This document shows positions 8,879 through 16,851 of a stretch of 64,000 nucleotides of DNA, in pieces. Positions within the stretch are counted from its first letter, which is position 1, and every line of letters begins with the position of its first letter. Location: the NCBI GenBank assembly GCA_003139545.1, contig PLJC01000008.1:86874-150873 (forward strand), given 5' to 3'. The notes beneath the pieces were generated by a model. The model worked only from the letters and a program-made list of their open reading frames with translations. It made no database searches and was not told the origin of the DNA. The translations under genes and the position numbers were made by a program. The stretch is from Actinomycetota bacterium (GTDB lineage: Bacteria; Actinomycetota; Thermoleophilia; Gaiellales; Gaiellaceae).

Positions 8879-9481
8879 CTAGGCGGTGCGCTTCTCGGCC
8901 ACTGCGTGCAACCGATCGCGGATCTCGTCCACGCCGGCGCCGAGGTCGTCGAGGCGCGGGAGCTCCGAGAGGCTCTCGAGGCCGAACACGCGCTCGAACA
9001 ACGGTGTCGTGCGATACCTGATCGCGCCGCCGGCTTCTTCGTCCCGCCCGGCCTCCGAGATGAGCCCACGCTCCAGCAGGCTCGCCACCGCCGAGTCGGC
9101 CGCGACGCCGCGGATGCGCGTCACGTCCGGCCGCGTGCACGGCCCGAGATACGCCACGATCGCCAAAGTCTCCAGCGCCGCCTGCGACAGATTCCGCTGC
9201 GCCGGCTTCTCGATCAGCCGCGCGCACGCCTCGGCCGCCTCGCGCGACGCGCGGAACGCCCAGCCGCCGGCGACGTGCTCCAGGACGATGCCGCTGCGCC
9301 CCTCGCGGTAGCGCTCGCCCACGAGCCCGAGCGCCGCCTCGACGCGCTCCGGATCGTCAGCCGCCGCCTCGGCGAGGTCCTGCGCCGTCAGCGGCGCGGA
9401 GGCGACGACGAGTAGCGCCTCGACCGTCTTGGCGAGCTGGTCGAGCGGGTTGCTGGCGATCAGGCGGAGCGGAGCGTCCAT
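8879..9481 (-). CDS. scpB: Segregation and condensation protein B
   Basis: A kleisin-associated subunit of the SMC-ScpAB condensin. The 200-residue protein has the two winged-helix domains typical of ScpB, with the conserved stretches QAALETLAIVAYLGP, TRPDVTRIRGV and YRTTPLFERVFGL. The ATG at 9479-9481 lies 22 bp inside the 3' end of scpA, so the pair is translationally coupled. It ends next to the palindromic element and converges with the DUF3054 gene. Confidence 0.94.
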   Translation of the reverse strand: MDAPLRLIASNPLDQLAKTVEALLVVASAPLTAQDLAEAAADDPERVEAALGLVGERYREGRSGIVLEHVAGGWAFRASREAAEACARLIEKPAQRNLSQAALETLAIVAYLGPCTRPDVTRIRGVAADSAVASLLERGLISEAGRDEEAGGAIRYRTTPLFERVFGLESLSELPRLDDLGAGVDEIRDRLHAVAEKRTA

Positions 9482-10212
9482 GAATCCTCTCTTTCTACGT
9501 CGGAACGGGAAATCCTGATCGGGGCGAACGGGGCCGCCTGCTCGATCGAAATCTCTCCCTCGCGGCGCAACTCGAGCAACGCCAGGAAGGCAACCGCCTG
9601 CTCGATCCGCGACAGCTCCCCCACCTCCTGGTCGAAGTCGAACCGCGAGCGCCGCTTCAGGACGGAGCGGAACCGCTCGAGGAACTGCACCACCGGCGGG
9701 AAGCGCAGCGCCATGTGCGCGAGCGACACCTCCGGCGGCGGAACGGCCATCAACCGCAACGCCGCCGCCAACCGCGCGGGATCGTGCGGCGCGAGCGTGG
9801 GCTCCACCTTCGGCGCCAACGGCGCCGGCCCAATGCGGAAATACCGGTCGCCCTCGACCTCGAGCCGCTCGCGCAGCCAGCCGGCCGCCTCCTTCATGCG
9901 CCGGTACTCGGCGAGGCGCCGCGCGAGCTCCTCGGCGGCCTGCTCCGGCTCCAGCTCGGCCAGCTCGGCCGCCTCCTCGGGGAACAGCCCGCGCGCCTTC
10001 AGCTCGAGCAGCGCGGAGATGAGGACGAGGAACTCGCCGCACGCGTCAAGGTCGAGCTCGTCGCGCTCGAAGAGCCGCTCGAGGAACGCCAGGACGATCG
10101 CGGCGACGTCCAGTTCGACCAGGTCGAGCTCGTCCTTGAGAACGAGCGTCAGCAGAAGGTCGAAGGGCCCTTCGAAGGCGTCGAGGTCGAGTTCCAGCTC
10201 CCGGACGATCAT
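9460..10212 (-). CDS. scpA: Segregation and condensation protein A (kleisin)
   Basis: The kleisin bridge of SMC condensin. The 250-residue protein begins with DAFEGPFDLLLTLVLKDELD, the ScpA N-terminal signature, continues with FLVLISALLELKARGLFP and ends in a winged-helix region with FLALLELRREGEISIEQAAPFAPI. It is rich in acidic residues, as the family is. The ATG is at 10210-10212. scpB overlaps its end by 22 bp, and lgt lies 11 bp upstream on the same strand. Confidence 0.94.
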   Translation of the reverse strand: MIVRELELDLDAFEGPFDLLLTLVLKDELDLVELDVAAIVLAFLERLFERDELDLDACGEFLVLISALLELKARGLFPEEAAELAELEPEQAAEELARRLAEYRRMKEAAGWLRERLEVEGDRYFRIGPAPLAPKVEPTLAPHDPARLAAALRLMAVPPPEVSLAHMALRFPPVVQFLERFRSVLKRRSRFDFDQEVGELSRIEQAVAFLALLELRREGEISIEQAAPFAPIRISRSDVEREDSWTLRSA

Positions 10213-10223
10213 CCGGAGGGACC

Positions 10224-11102
10224 CTAACCGCGTTGCCGGACGCGACCTCGCGGGACGGCCATGGTCGGCCCCTTGGGGATCGGCCGAGCCTTCTGGACGG
10301 GCGGCTTCTCCTCCGACGGCGTGTGCAGGAACTGCCACCAGACGAAGAACGCGACCGAGCAGACGAAGACGACGAGCGACACCCAGAAGTTGATCCGCTG
10401 GCCGAGGAAATGGTTGGACGGGTCGATCCGGAGCGTCTCCTCGTACGTGCGGAACGCCGTGTAGAACGCGACGTAGAGCGAGAACAGCGCCGGTCGCCGG
10501 AGCGTGAAGCGCCGGTCGATCCAGAGCAGCGCCCCCACCGCGAGCAGATCCCAGATGAACTCGTACAGGAACGTCGGGTGGTAGAGGTTCGCCGCGCCTT
10601 TCCCGTGGATCTCGAGCGCCCACGGCAGCGTCGTGTGCTTGCCGTACAGCTCCTGGTTCCAGTAGTTGCCCCAGCGCCCGATCCCCTGCGCCAGGAGCAG
10701 CCCCGGCGCGACCGCGTCCATGAACAGCCGCACGCTGTTCCCGGAGCGCCGCACGACCCAGGCGCCGGCGGCGACCCCGAACGGGATGGCGCCCCAGATG
10801 CCGAGCCCGCCCGACCACACGGCGAACGGCCCGTACCAGTGCGCGTGGATGGCCGAGTCCTGGTTCCAGCTCGTGATCAGGTGGTAGACGCGCGCGCCGA
10901 TGATCCCGAAGATCACGCCCCAGATGGCGACGCGGTAGACGAGATCCCAGTCGCCGCCCCAGCGCACCCAGCGCCGGCCGGTAAGCCAGATGGCCGCCGC
11001 GATCGCGAGCAGCAGCATCAGCCCGTACATGTGGATCGTCAGCGGGCCGACGTGGTAGACCCCCGTCGGCGGCGACGGGATGGACAGGAGGACGCCGCTC
11101 AC
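10224..11102 (-). CDS. lgt: Prolipoprotein diacylglyceryl transferase
   Basis: It transfers diacylglycerol from phosphatidylglycerol to the lipobox Cys of prolipoproteins in the inner membrane. The 292-residue protein has about seven membrane segments, the GGLGIWG loop, GRWGNYWNQELYG (the Lgt signature) and YHPTFLYEFIWD. The start is GTG at 11100-11102. The C-terminal tail is basic (PRGRVRQRG). It lies upstream of scpA-scpB on the same strand with an 11 bp gap. Confidence 0.95.
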   Translation of the reverse strand: MSGVLLSIPSPPTGVYHVGPLTIHMYGLMLLLAIAAAIWLTGRRWVRWGGDWDLVYRVAIWGVIFGIIGARVYHLITSWNQDSAIHAHWYGPFAVWSGGLGIWGAIPFGVAAGAWVVRRSGNSVRLFMDAVAPGLLLAQGIGRWGNYWNQELYGKHTTLPWALEIHGKGAANLYHPTFLYEFIWDLLAVGALLWIDRRFTLRRPALFSLYVAFYTAFRTYEETLRIDPSNHFLGQRINFWVSLVVFVCSVAFFVWWQFLHTPSEEKPPVQKARPIPKGPTMAVPRGRVRQRG

Positions 11103-11129
11103 CGGCGCCCATTCTGCCTGGCGCGGAGG

Positions 11130-11327
11130 CTAGAGGAGGATGCGAACGGCGAGCTCGGGCGGGCAGCCCTGCTCGATCATCGCGACTGCGGCGTGCAGAT
11201 CGACGCCGGGCTCGGCCGCGATCAGCGTGGCCGACTCGACGTCGAAGCCGACGCGGAGCAGCTCTTCCGCCCGCCAGCGCTCGACGCGCTCGGATTCCGT
11301 CTCGATGTAGGTATCGACCGCAGACAT
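11130..11327 (-). CDS. Small conserved-looking hypothetical protein (65 aa)
   Basis: I do not recognise this protein. It is mostly helical and acidic, with RVERWRAEELLRVGFD followed by LHAAVAMIEQGCPPELAVRILL. The repeated helix-turn pattern resembles UBA-like or small scaffold folds, but this is only an impression. The ATG at 11325-11327 is preceded by a good Shine-Dalgarno GGGGAAG at 7-8 nt, and a GTG one codon earlier is possible. It lies between the flavin monooxygenase and lgt on the same strand and may belong to the same transcript. Confidence 0.65.
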   Translation of the reverse strand: MSAVDTYIETESERVERWRAEELLRVGFDVESATLIAAEPGVDLHAAVAMIEQGCPPELAVRILL

Positions 11328-11362
11328 CACTTCCCCTTCTTCGGTAAAACGGGCCTACCGGT

Positions 11363-12367
11363 TTAGGGGATTCGTAAGGATTCTTTGACCCCGGCCAATT
11401 CCCGCCTGACCACGGGCGCCACCTCGGTCCCGAAGAGCTCGATCGAGCGCATGATGGCCTTGTGGGGCAGCGTCCCGACGCTGAACTGCACGAGGAAGCG
11501 GCGGTGCTTGAAGATCTCGTGCTGGAAGAGGATCTTCTCGATCACCTCCTGCGGGCTGCCGACGAAGCTGGCCCCGCGCAGGGTGCGGGAGGCGTCGAAG
11601 GTCGGCCGCTCGAGCGGCCCCCAGCCGCGCTCGCGGCCGATGCGGTCCATCATCATCTTGAGGGCCGGGTAGGCCTCGTCGGCCGCCGCCTGCGACGTGT
11701 CCGCGACGAGCCCGTGCGAGTTGATCGAGAGCGGCGGCGGGGGATCGAACCCGGCCTCGAGCGCGGCCTGCCGGTGGATCTCCGCGAACGGCGCGAACCG
11801 CTCCGGCATGCCGCCGATGATCGCGAGCGCCATCGGGAGGCCGAGCGCGCCGGCGCGCTGCGCCGACTCGGGCGTGCCGCCGACCGCGACCCACACGGGC
11901 AGGGTCGGCTGCTGCGGCACCGGATACACGCCGAGCTCCGCCGGATGCGCGCGGATGTCGAGCAGGTGCGCGAGCTTCTCGCTGAAGAGCTCGTCGTAAT
12001 CCTTCAGGTCGTAGCCGAAGAGCGGGAACGACTCGATGAACGACCCGCGTCCGGCCATGATCTCGGCGCGGCCGTTCGAGAGCAGGTCGACGGTCGCGAA
12101 CTGCTGGAAGACGCGGATGGGGTCGTCGGAGCTGAGGACGCTCACGGCGCTCGTCAGCCGGATGTTCTTCGTGCGCACCGCCGCAGCCGCGAGGACGACC
12201 GCGGGCGCGGAGATGATGAAGTCGGGACGGTGGTGCTCGCCGACGCCGAAGACGTCGAGGCCGACCTGGTCGGCCAGTTCGATCTCCTCCAGCAGGTCGC
12301 GTACCCGCTCGGCCGGCGTCTGCGCGTCATCGGTCAGCTCGCCGAACGTGTAGATCCCGAGCTCCAC
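11363..12367 (-). CDS. LLM-class flavin-dependent oxidoreductase
   Basis: A bacterial luciferase-like monooxygenase of 334 residues. It shows the N-terminal barrel strand [11 protein letters not shown], the [10 protein letters not shown] segment that shapes the flavin site, [37 protein letters not shown] (cut here for length) around residues 70-110, and SPQEVIEKI near the C-terminus. These are the family hallmarks, but the substrate is unknown. The start is GTG at 12365-12367 with TATACC 6 nt upstream (leaderless). It is divergent from the VOC gene at 12406. Confidence 0.88.
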   Translation of the reverse strand: MELGIYTFGELTDDAQTPAERVRDLLEEIELADQVGLDVFGVGEHHRPDFIISAPAVVLAAAAVRTKNIRLTSAVSVLSSDDPIRVFQQFATVDLLSNGRAEIMAGRGSFIESFPLFGYDLKDYDELFSEKLAHLLDIRAHPAELGVYPVPQQPTLPVWVAVGGTPESAQRAGALGLPMALAIIGGMPERFAPFAEIHRQAALEAGFDPPPPLSINSHGLVADTSQAAADEAYPALKMMMDRIGRERGWGPLERPTFDASRTLRGASFVGSPQEVIEKILFQHEIFKHRRFLVQFSVGTLPHKAIMRSIELFGTEVAPVVRRELAGVKESLRIP

Positions 12368-12373
12368 GACTCA

Positions 12374-12379
12374 GGTATA
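12374..12379 (-). promoter_or_regulatory. Minus-10 element of flavin monooxygenase (leaderless)
   Basis: TATACC on the minus strand ends 6 nt before the GTG start at 12367, with no ribosome binding site between them. It lies 11 bp from TACGGT (12391-12396) on the plus strand, which may serve the divergent VOC gene. Confidence 0.5.
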
Positions 12380-12405
12380 GCGCCGCGCGCTACGGTCACG
12401 TCGCG

Positions 12406-12846
12406 GTGGTGAAACTCGTCGGCATCAACCACGTGGCGCTCGAAGTCGGCGACGTCGACGAGGCGCTCGCGTGGTACGGCCGCTTCTTCGACCTCGAGCT
12501 GCGCGGCCGCGCCGGCGCGGCGATGGCGTTCGTCGACATGGGCGACCAGTTCATCGCGCTCGCGCGCGGACGCTCGCAGCCGCCCGACACCGACCGGCAC
12601 TTCGGCCTCGTCGTCGACGACACGAAGGCACTGCGCGCCGAGCTGGAGGCGGCCGGCGTCCAGGTCTCGCATCCACCATCGCTCGACTTCCGCGACCCAT
12701 GGGGCAATCACATCCAGGCAGTCGACTACCGCGACGTGCAGTTCACGAAGGCGCCGGAGATCGCGGCGGGCATGGGCATCGCCGGCCTCGAGAAGAGCGA
12801 GCGGGCGAAGGCCGAGCTGCGCGAGAAAGGCCTTACACGCATTTGA
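12406..12846 (+). CDS. VOC-family (glyoxalase/dioxygenase superfamily) protein
   Basis: A 146-residue single-domain vicinal-oxygen-chelate protein. GINHVALEVGDVDEALAWYG gives the first beta-alpha module with the metal-binding His, HFGLVVDD the second His, and DPWGNHIQAVDY the family C-terminal strand. An alpha-helical tail (ERAKAELREKG) follows. Substrate unknown. The start is GTG 12406, with a second GTG directly after. TACGGT lies 9 nt upstream. A hairpin covers the stop codon (12838-12877). Confidence 0.85.
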   Translation: MVKLVGINHVALEVGDVDEALAWYGRFFDLELRGRAGAAMAFVDMGDQFIALARGRSQPPDTDRHFGLVVDDTKALRAELEAAGVQVSHPPSLDFRDPWGNHIQAVDYRDVQFTKAPEIAAGMGIAGLEKSERAKAELREKGLTRI

Positions 12847-12877
12847 CGCGGCGCTGACCCGCGCCGAACGCAATGCG
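12838..12877 (+). terminator. Two-part hairpin over the VOC stop codon
   Basis: CGCATT (12838-12843) pairs with AATGCG (12872-12877), and inside it CGGCGC (12849-12854) pairs with GCGCCG (12861-12866) around loop TGACCC. There is no U-tract, so it is at best a weak or Rho-aided terminator, or a leader structure for the secreted-protein gene at 12893. Confidence 0.4.
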
Positions 12878-12892
12878 CACACGATCCAAGGC

Positions 12893-13456
12893 ATGACATG
12901 GAAATGGAAATCGTTCGCCGTCGCGGGCGCCGTGCTGTTTGCGGTCCCGCTGTCGGCACAGGCGGCAGGCACACCGAAGGCGCAATGGTTCGCCGGCGCG
13001 GTCACCGCGTCGAGCCCGAGCTCGGTCACCGTTGACGTGCTCTGGAGCAAAGGCAGTCTGAGCGGATCGCAGACGGTCGCGATCGGTTCCTCGACGAAGA
13101 TCGTCTACGGCAAGAACCAGTCGAGCATCGCCCCCGGCGACCTCGTCCGGGTCGTCGACGCGAACGGCACCGCACGTCGGATCCACGTGAACTGCAATTG
13201 CCACTTCGCGGCGGGCACGGTCGACGCGGTCTCGGCGTCCACGCTCCGCGTCAACGTCACGAGGAGCGGCCCCTACGACACGGTGCTGAAGGGCAACGAC
13301 GTGACCTTCCAGATCGGGAGCGCCACGCTGCCGACCCTCACTGCCGGCGACACGGTCGCCGTCAGGTTCTCCGCAACCGGGTTCTTCAAGGACCCGAGCT
13401 TCAACTGGCAGAGCGCGACGTTCACGATCGAGCACGCGCGCAAGGCGAAGAAGTAG
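12893..13456 (+). CDS. Secreted protein of unknown function with CNC motif
   Basis: The 187-residue protein has a Sec signal peptide: basic MTWKWK, a hydrophobic core to about residue 20 and a cleavage-like AQAAG. The mature part is beta-rich, with two similar modules, SSPSSVTVDVLW near residue 40 and VSASTLRVNVT near 115, each followed by a Gly/Ser/Thr-rich strand region. This recalls DUF5666-like beta domains. CNCHF near residue 103 could bind metal or form a disulfide. The tail is basic (HARKAKK). The ATG has AAGG just upstream, and CACGAT lies 7 nt before it. Function unknown. Confidence 0.7.
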   Translation: MTWKWKSFAVAGAVLFAVPLSAQAAGTPKAQWFAGAVTASSPSSVTVDVLWSKGSLSGSQTVAIGSSTKIVYGKNQSSIAPGDLVRVVDANGTARRIHVNCNCHFAAGTVDAVSASTLRVNVTRSGPYDTVLKGNDVTFQIGSATLPTLTAGDTVAVRFSATGFFKDPSFNWQSATFTIEHARKAKK

Positions 13457-13457
13457 T

Positions 13458-15293
13458 TCAGCTGACGAGCTCGCGCTTCCGTCGCGACGTGGCGGAAGCG
13501 CGTTTCGTCCCAGACAGCTCGACCTTGCGCAGCCGAATGCTCTTCGGCGTCACCTCGACGCACTCGTCGTCGCGGATGAGCTCGAGCGCCTGCTCGAGCG
13601 AGAGCGGCCGCGCCGGGATGAGGCGCACGGTCTCGTCCGAGCTCGCCGCGCGCATGTTCGTGAGCTTCTTCTCCTTCGTCGCGTTCACGTCGAGGTCGTC
13701 CGCGCGCGCGTTCTCGCCCACGATCATCCCCTCGTAGACCTCGACTCCCGGCTCGACGAAGAGCGAGCCGCGCTCCTGGAGGTTGAGGATCGCGAACGCC
13801 GTCGTCGGGCCGCGCCGGTCGGCGACGAGCGCGCCGGTCGGCCGCGTCCGCATCTCGCCCTGCCACGGCTCCCAGCCGTCGAAGACGTGGTGGAGGATCC
13901 CGGTGCCGCGCGTTTCGGTGAGGAACTCGGTGCGGAAGCCAATGAGCCCGCGCGCGGGGACGAGGTAGTCCATGCGCGCCCAGCCGGTGCCGTGATTGAC
14001 GAGCTTCTGCATGCGCCCCTTGCGCAATGCGAGGAGCTGCGTGACGACGCCGATGTAGTCCTCGGGCACGTCGATCGCGACGCGCTCGACCGGCTCGTGC
14101 CGCTTGCCGTCGATCTCGCGTGTGAGCACCTCGGGCTTGCCGACGGTGAGCTCGAAGCCCTCGCGCCGCATCAGCTCGACGAGCACCGCGAGTTGCAGCT
14201 CGCCGCGTCCCTGTACCTCCCACGCGTCCGGGCGCGCGGTCGGGAGCACACGCAGCGAGACGTTGCCGACGAGCTCCTGGTCGAGCCGCGCCTTCACCTG
14301 GCTCGCGGTCAAACGGTCGCCCTCCCTGCCGGCGAGCGGCGACGTGTTGATCCCGATCGTGATCGAGAGGGACGGCTCGTCCACCGTCGTTACCGGCAGC
14401 GGGCGCGGGTCGTCGGGATCGGCGATCGTTTCGCCGATCGTCACTTCCGGCAGGCCGGCGAGCGCGACGATCTCCCCCGGCCCCGCCTCGTCGACGGGGA
14501 CGCGGTCGAGCGCCTCGCTCACGTACAGCTCGGTCACGCGCGCGTTCTCGATCGTCCCGTCGTGGCGGCACCAGGCGATCTGCGCGCCCTTGCGGAGCGT
14601 GCCGTGGTGGATGCGCAGCAGCGCGAGCCGGCCGACGTACGGCGATGCGTCGAGGTTCGTGACGAGCGCCTGCAGCGGATGGTCTGGGTCGTACGACGGC
14701 GCCGGCACGGTCGCGAGGATCGTCTGCACGAGCGGCCCGAGGTCGGGCGCGAGCTCATCCGGCTCGAAGCCCGCGCGGCCGGCCCTGGCGTTCGCGAACA
14801 CGATCGGAAATTCGATCTGCGACTCGTCCGCGTCGAGGTCGAGGAAGAGCTCGTACACCTCGTCGACGACTTCCTTCGCGCGCGCGTCCGGCCGGTCGAC
14901 CTTGTTGACGACGAGCACGACCGGCAGTTGGGCCTCGAGCGCCTTGCGCAGGACGAACCGCGTCTGCGGCAGGGGGCCCTCGCTCGCGTCGACGAGCAGG
15001 AGGATGCCGTCGACCATCGTCAGCCCGCGCTCCACCTCGCCGCCGAAGTCGGCGTGGCCGGGCGTGTCGACGATGTTCAGCTTGACGTCGCCGACGTGGA
15101 CGGCCGTGTTCTTGGCGAGGATCGTGATCCCCTTCTCGCGCTCGAGATCCATCGAGTCCATGACCCGCTCGGCGACGTCCTCATTCGCGCGGAAGGAGCC
15201 CGCCTGCCAGAGCAGGGCGTCGACGAGGGTCGTCTTGCCATGGTCGACGTGCGCCACGATCGCGACGTTGCGGAGATCTTCCCGGCGGGCCAT
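13458..15293 (-). CDS. typA: Ribosome-associated translational GTPase TypA/BipA
   Basis: A ribosome-binding GTPase related to EF-G and LepA, used in stress and ribosome assembly. The 611-residue protein has G1 [10 protein letters not shown], the REKGITI switch region, G3 DTPGHADF and G4 NKVD. It then has the EF-G-like domains and the BipA-specific C-terminal domain with [19 protein letters not shown]. The ATG at 15291-15293 is preceded by TACCGT at 6 nt. The stop lies one base from the convergent secreted-protein gene. Confidence 0.95.
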   Translation of the reverse strand: MARREDLRNVAIVAHVDHGKTTLVDALLWQAGSFRANEDVAERVMDSMDLEREKGITILAKNTAVHVGDVKLNIVDTPGHADFGGEVERGLTMVDGILLLVDASEGPLPQTRFVLRKALEAQLPVVLVVNKVDRPDARAKEVVDEVYELFLDLDADESQIEFPIVFANARAGRAGFEPDELAPDLGPLVQTILATVPAPSYDPDHPLQALVTNLDASPYVGRLALLRIHHGTLRKGAQIAWCRHDGTIENARVTELYVSEALDRVPVDEAGPGEIVALAGLPEVTIGETIADPDDPRPLPVTTVDEPSLSITIGINTSPLAGREGDRLTASQVKARLDQELVGNVSLRVLPTARPDAWEVQGRGELQLAVLVELMRREGFELTVGKPEVLTREIDGKRHEPVERVAIDVPEDYIGVVTQLLALRKGRMQKLVNHGTGWARMDYLVPARGLIGFRTEFLTETRGTGILHHVFDGWEPWQGEMRTRPTGALVADRRGPTTAFAILNLQERGSLFVEPGVEVYEGMIVGENARADDLDVNATKEKKLTNMRAASSDETVRLIPARPLSLEQALELIRDDECVEVTPKSIRLRKVELSGTKRASATSRRKRELVS

Positions 15294-15299
15294 CAGGCC

Positions 15300-15305
15300 A
15301 CGGTA
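15300..15305 (-). promoter_or_regulatory. Minus-10 element of typA (leaderless)
   Basis: TACCGT on the minus strand lies 6 nt before the typA ATG, with no Shine-Dalgarno. It sits just beyond the end of the small gene at 15313-15492. Confidence 0.45.
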
Positions 15306-15312
15306 GCGGCCT

Positions 15313-15492
15313 TCAGCGTGCGAGGCGGCGCCGGAGCGGCCGCACCGCGAAAGCGGCCGCCGCCGCGAGCAGACCGGCAATGTTCGCGGTCAGGCAGCTT
15401 CGGCAGGCGTTGCAGCAGCTGGTCGCGACCGGCGTCGCGTCGGCCATCCGCCCGACGAGCGGCAGCGTACGAGCGGTTGCGCGCTCGAGCAT
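15313..15492 (-). CDS. Small Cys-rich single-pass membrane protein (59 aa)
   Basis: A short reading frame encoding [20 protein letters not shown], then a tight cysteine group SCCNACRSC near residues 25-33, then the hydrophobic stretch [13 protein letters not shown] and a basic tail RPLRRRLAR. This could be a small membrane protein with a metal- or redox-active cysteine cluster outside or at the membrane edge. A TACGCT hexamer sits exactly 6 nt before the ATG, the same leaderless arrangement as real genes here, which is the main support. I do not recognise a family. It may be cotranscribed with typA. Confidence 0.5.
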   Translation of the reverse strand: MLERATARTLPLVGRMADATPVATSCCNACRSCLTANIAGLLAAAAAFAVRPLRRRLAR

Positions 15493-15498
15493 CGGCTC

Positions 15499-15504
15499 AG
15501 CGTA
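15499..15504 (-). promoter_or_regulatory. Minus-10 element of the 59-aa gene (leaderless)
   Basis: TACGCT on the minus strand ends 6 nt before the ATG at 15492. Confidence 0.4.
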
Positions 15505-15510
15505 CCTCCG

Positions 15511-16380
15511 CTATCTCGTCTTCGCGGTAAAGCTCTTGCTCGCCGACTGACCGGCGTCGGAGACCGTCACCGTCGCGTGCACAGCCGCGTGCTTCGGCTT
15601 CTTCGGCACCCGGAACGTGCACACGGCGGAGGAGCCTCCCCCGCCGCCGGAGGACACAAACGAGTGGCTCACGACGGCGAGCTTCTTCGAGCCTTCGGTC
15701 GCCTTGCACGCGATCGTCCCGTCGGAGCCGACGGTCGCGTTCGTGTCCGAGCGCACCGCTCTCATCGAGACCGTCCACGTGCCGCCCGCCTTCGCGGCGC
15801 CGTCATGGGACGAGCCGGCCGCGAGCGTGAAGATCGTTTGCGCGCTGTACGAGAACGCGCCGGCGCCGCTGGGGGCGTCGTCGGTGTGCCCCGTGTCGAA
15901 CGTTCCATCCGAGGCGATGACGAAGAAATTGAAGTCGGTCGAGTTGCCCAGGTCCGACTTGTTGATCGTCATCGTCATGGACTTGTTGTCGCTCGCGACC
16001 ACCACGTTGGCCGTTGCATGCGGCGCCTCTGCGAAGTCGTTCGACTGCCACACGGCGAGGTCGAACGAGTGCGACGCATAGTCGTCCTCAAAGAGATAGT
16101 CGGCCCCCAGCGCCTGCGTGTCGCCGGTGTTGACGTTGTTGTCCGAGTCGATGGCGATCGTGATGTTGTCCGAGTTCACGTACGGCGTCGCGAAGCCGAT
16201 CGTGAACGTGTACAGGCCGTGGTCGTCGTTCGTGACGGCGATGGTCGCGATGTCGGGCGCAGTGCCGCTATCCCCCGTCTCGTCGGTGAAGGTCTGCGGC
16301 GGCGCGGTGATCGCGCCGGCCGTTGACGCGACGACGCACGCGACAGCGAGCGCTACCGCCAGAACCATGAGCCTGCGCAT
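15511..16380 (-). CDS. Secreted beta-rich protein of unknown function
   Basis: The 289-residue protein has a signal peptide (MRRLMVLAVALAVACVVAST, then AGAITAPP). The mature part carries TGDSGTAPDIATIAVTND and KSDLGNSTDFNFFVIASDG, matched in the next gene upstream (DSGTAPDI and ASELGNPKTFRFTVQSIDG). A C-terminal module (VCTFRVPKKPKHAAVHATVT) looks like an Ig-like beta sandwich. Two Cys are spaced for a disulfide in it. The ATG at 16378-16380 has a strong Shine-Dalgarno GGGGGGAG at 6 nt, unlike most first genes here. Likely extracellular; function unknown. Confidence 0.75.
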   Translation of the reverse strand: MRRLMVLAVALAVACVVASTAGAITAPPQTFTDETGDSGTAPDIATIAVTNDDHGLYTFTIGFATPYVNSDNITIAIDSDNNVNTGDTQALGADYLFEDDYASHSFDLAVWQSNDFAEAPHATANVVVASDNKSMTMTINKSDLGNSTDFNFFVIASDGTFDTGHTDDAPSGAGAFSYSAQTIFTLAAGSSHDGAAKAGGTWTVSMRAVRSDTNATVGSDGTIACKATEGSKKLAVVSHSFVSSGGGGGSSAVCTFRVPKKPKHAAVHATVTVSDAGQSASKSFTAKTR

Positions 16381-16416
16381 CGCAATCTCCCCCCTGACTA
16401 GAGTCAGCGAAACAGC

Positions 16417-16839
16417 CTAGCGGCGCCAGATCGCCGCGGACGTCGCATCCATGTGACCCGTGCCCCCGTCCCCATCGATGCTCTGCACGGTGAAGCGGAA
16501 CGTCTTCGGATTCCCGAGCTCGGACGCGTTCACGGAGGCCTCGAGCGCCCTGCCGCCGGGCGCGACCGAGAACGTCCCCGATTCGGAGCCGAGCGGCTCG
16601 AAGTCGTTCGCAGGCGGGTCCCACACCTCGAGCCCGCCCGGCCCGAGCCGGTACTGGGAGCCGATGTACACATACAGGCTCGAGTTGCTGCCGTACTTCG
16701 TCGCGAACACGACGACGAAGGCAATCCGGCCGTTCGCGCCGGTCGTCACCCGCACCTTGGTGATGTCGGGCGCGGTGCCGCTGTCGCCGGCCGGGTCGAC
16801 GACGACGATCGGCGGCTTCGGCGGAGCAACCGCGAACAT
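16417..16839 (-). CDS. Shorter relative of the secreted protein, without signal peptide
   Basis: The 140-residue protein shares PAGDSGTAPDITKVRVT, VVFATKYGSNSSLYVYIGS and ASELGNPKTFRFTVQSIDGD with the neighbouring 289-residue protein, covering its N-terminal domain only. It opens with MFAVAPPKPPIVVVDPAG and has no clear signal peptide, so it may stay in the cytosol or lack an upstream exon-like part. A TAGCCT hexamer 6 nt before the ATG lies over the dnaE stop codon. Probably a local duplication. Function unknown. Confidence 0.7.
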   Translation of the reverse strand: MFAVAPPKPPIVVVDPAGDSGTAPDITKVRVTTGANGRIAFVVVFATKYGSNSSLYVYIGSQYRLGPGGLEVWDPPANDFEPLGSESGTFSVAPGGRALEASVNASELGNPKTFRFTVQSIDGDGGTGHMDATSAAIWRR

Positions 16840-16845
16840 GGCCGG

Positions 16846-16851
16846 AGGCTA
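16846..16851 (-). promoter_or_regulatory. Minus-10 element of the 140-aa gene (leaderless)
   Basis: TAGCCT on the minus strand overlaps the dnaE stop codon (16849-16851) and ends 6 nt before the ATG at 16839. Confidence 0.45.
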
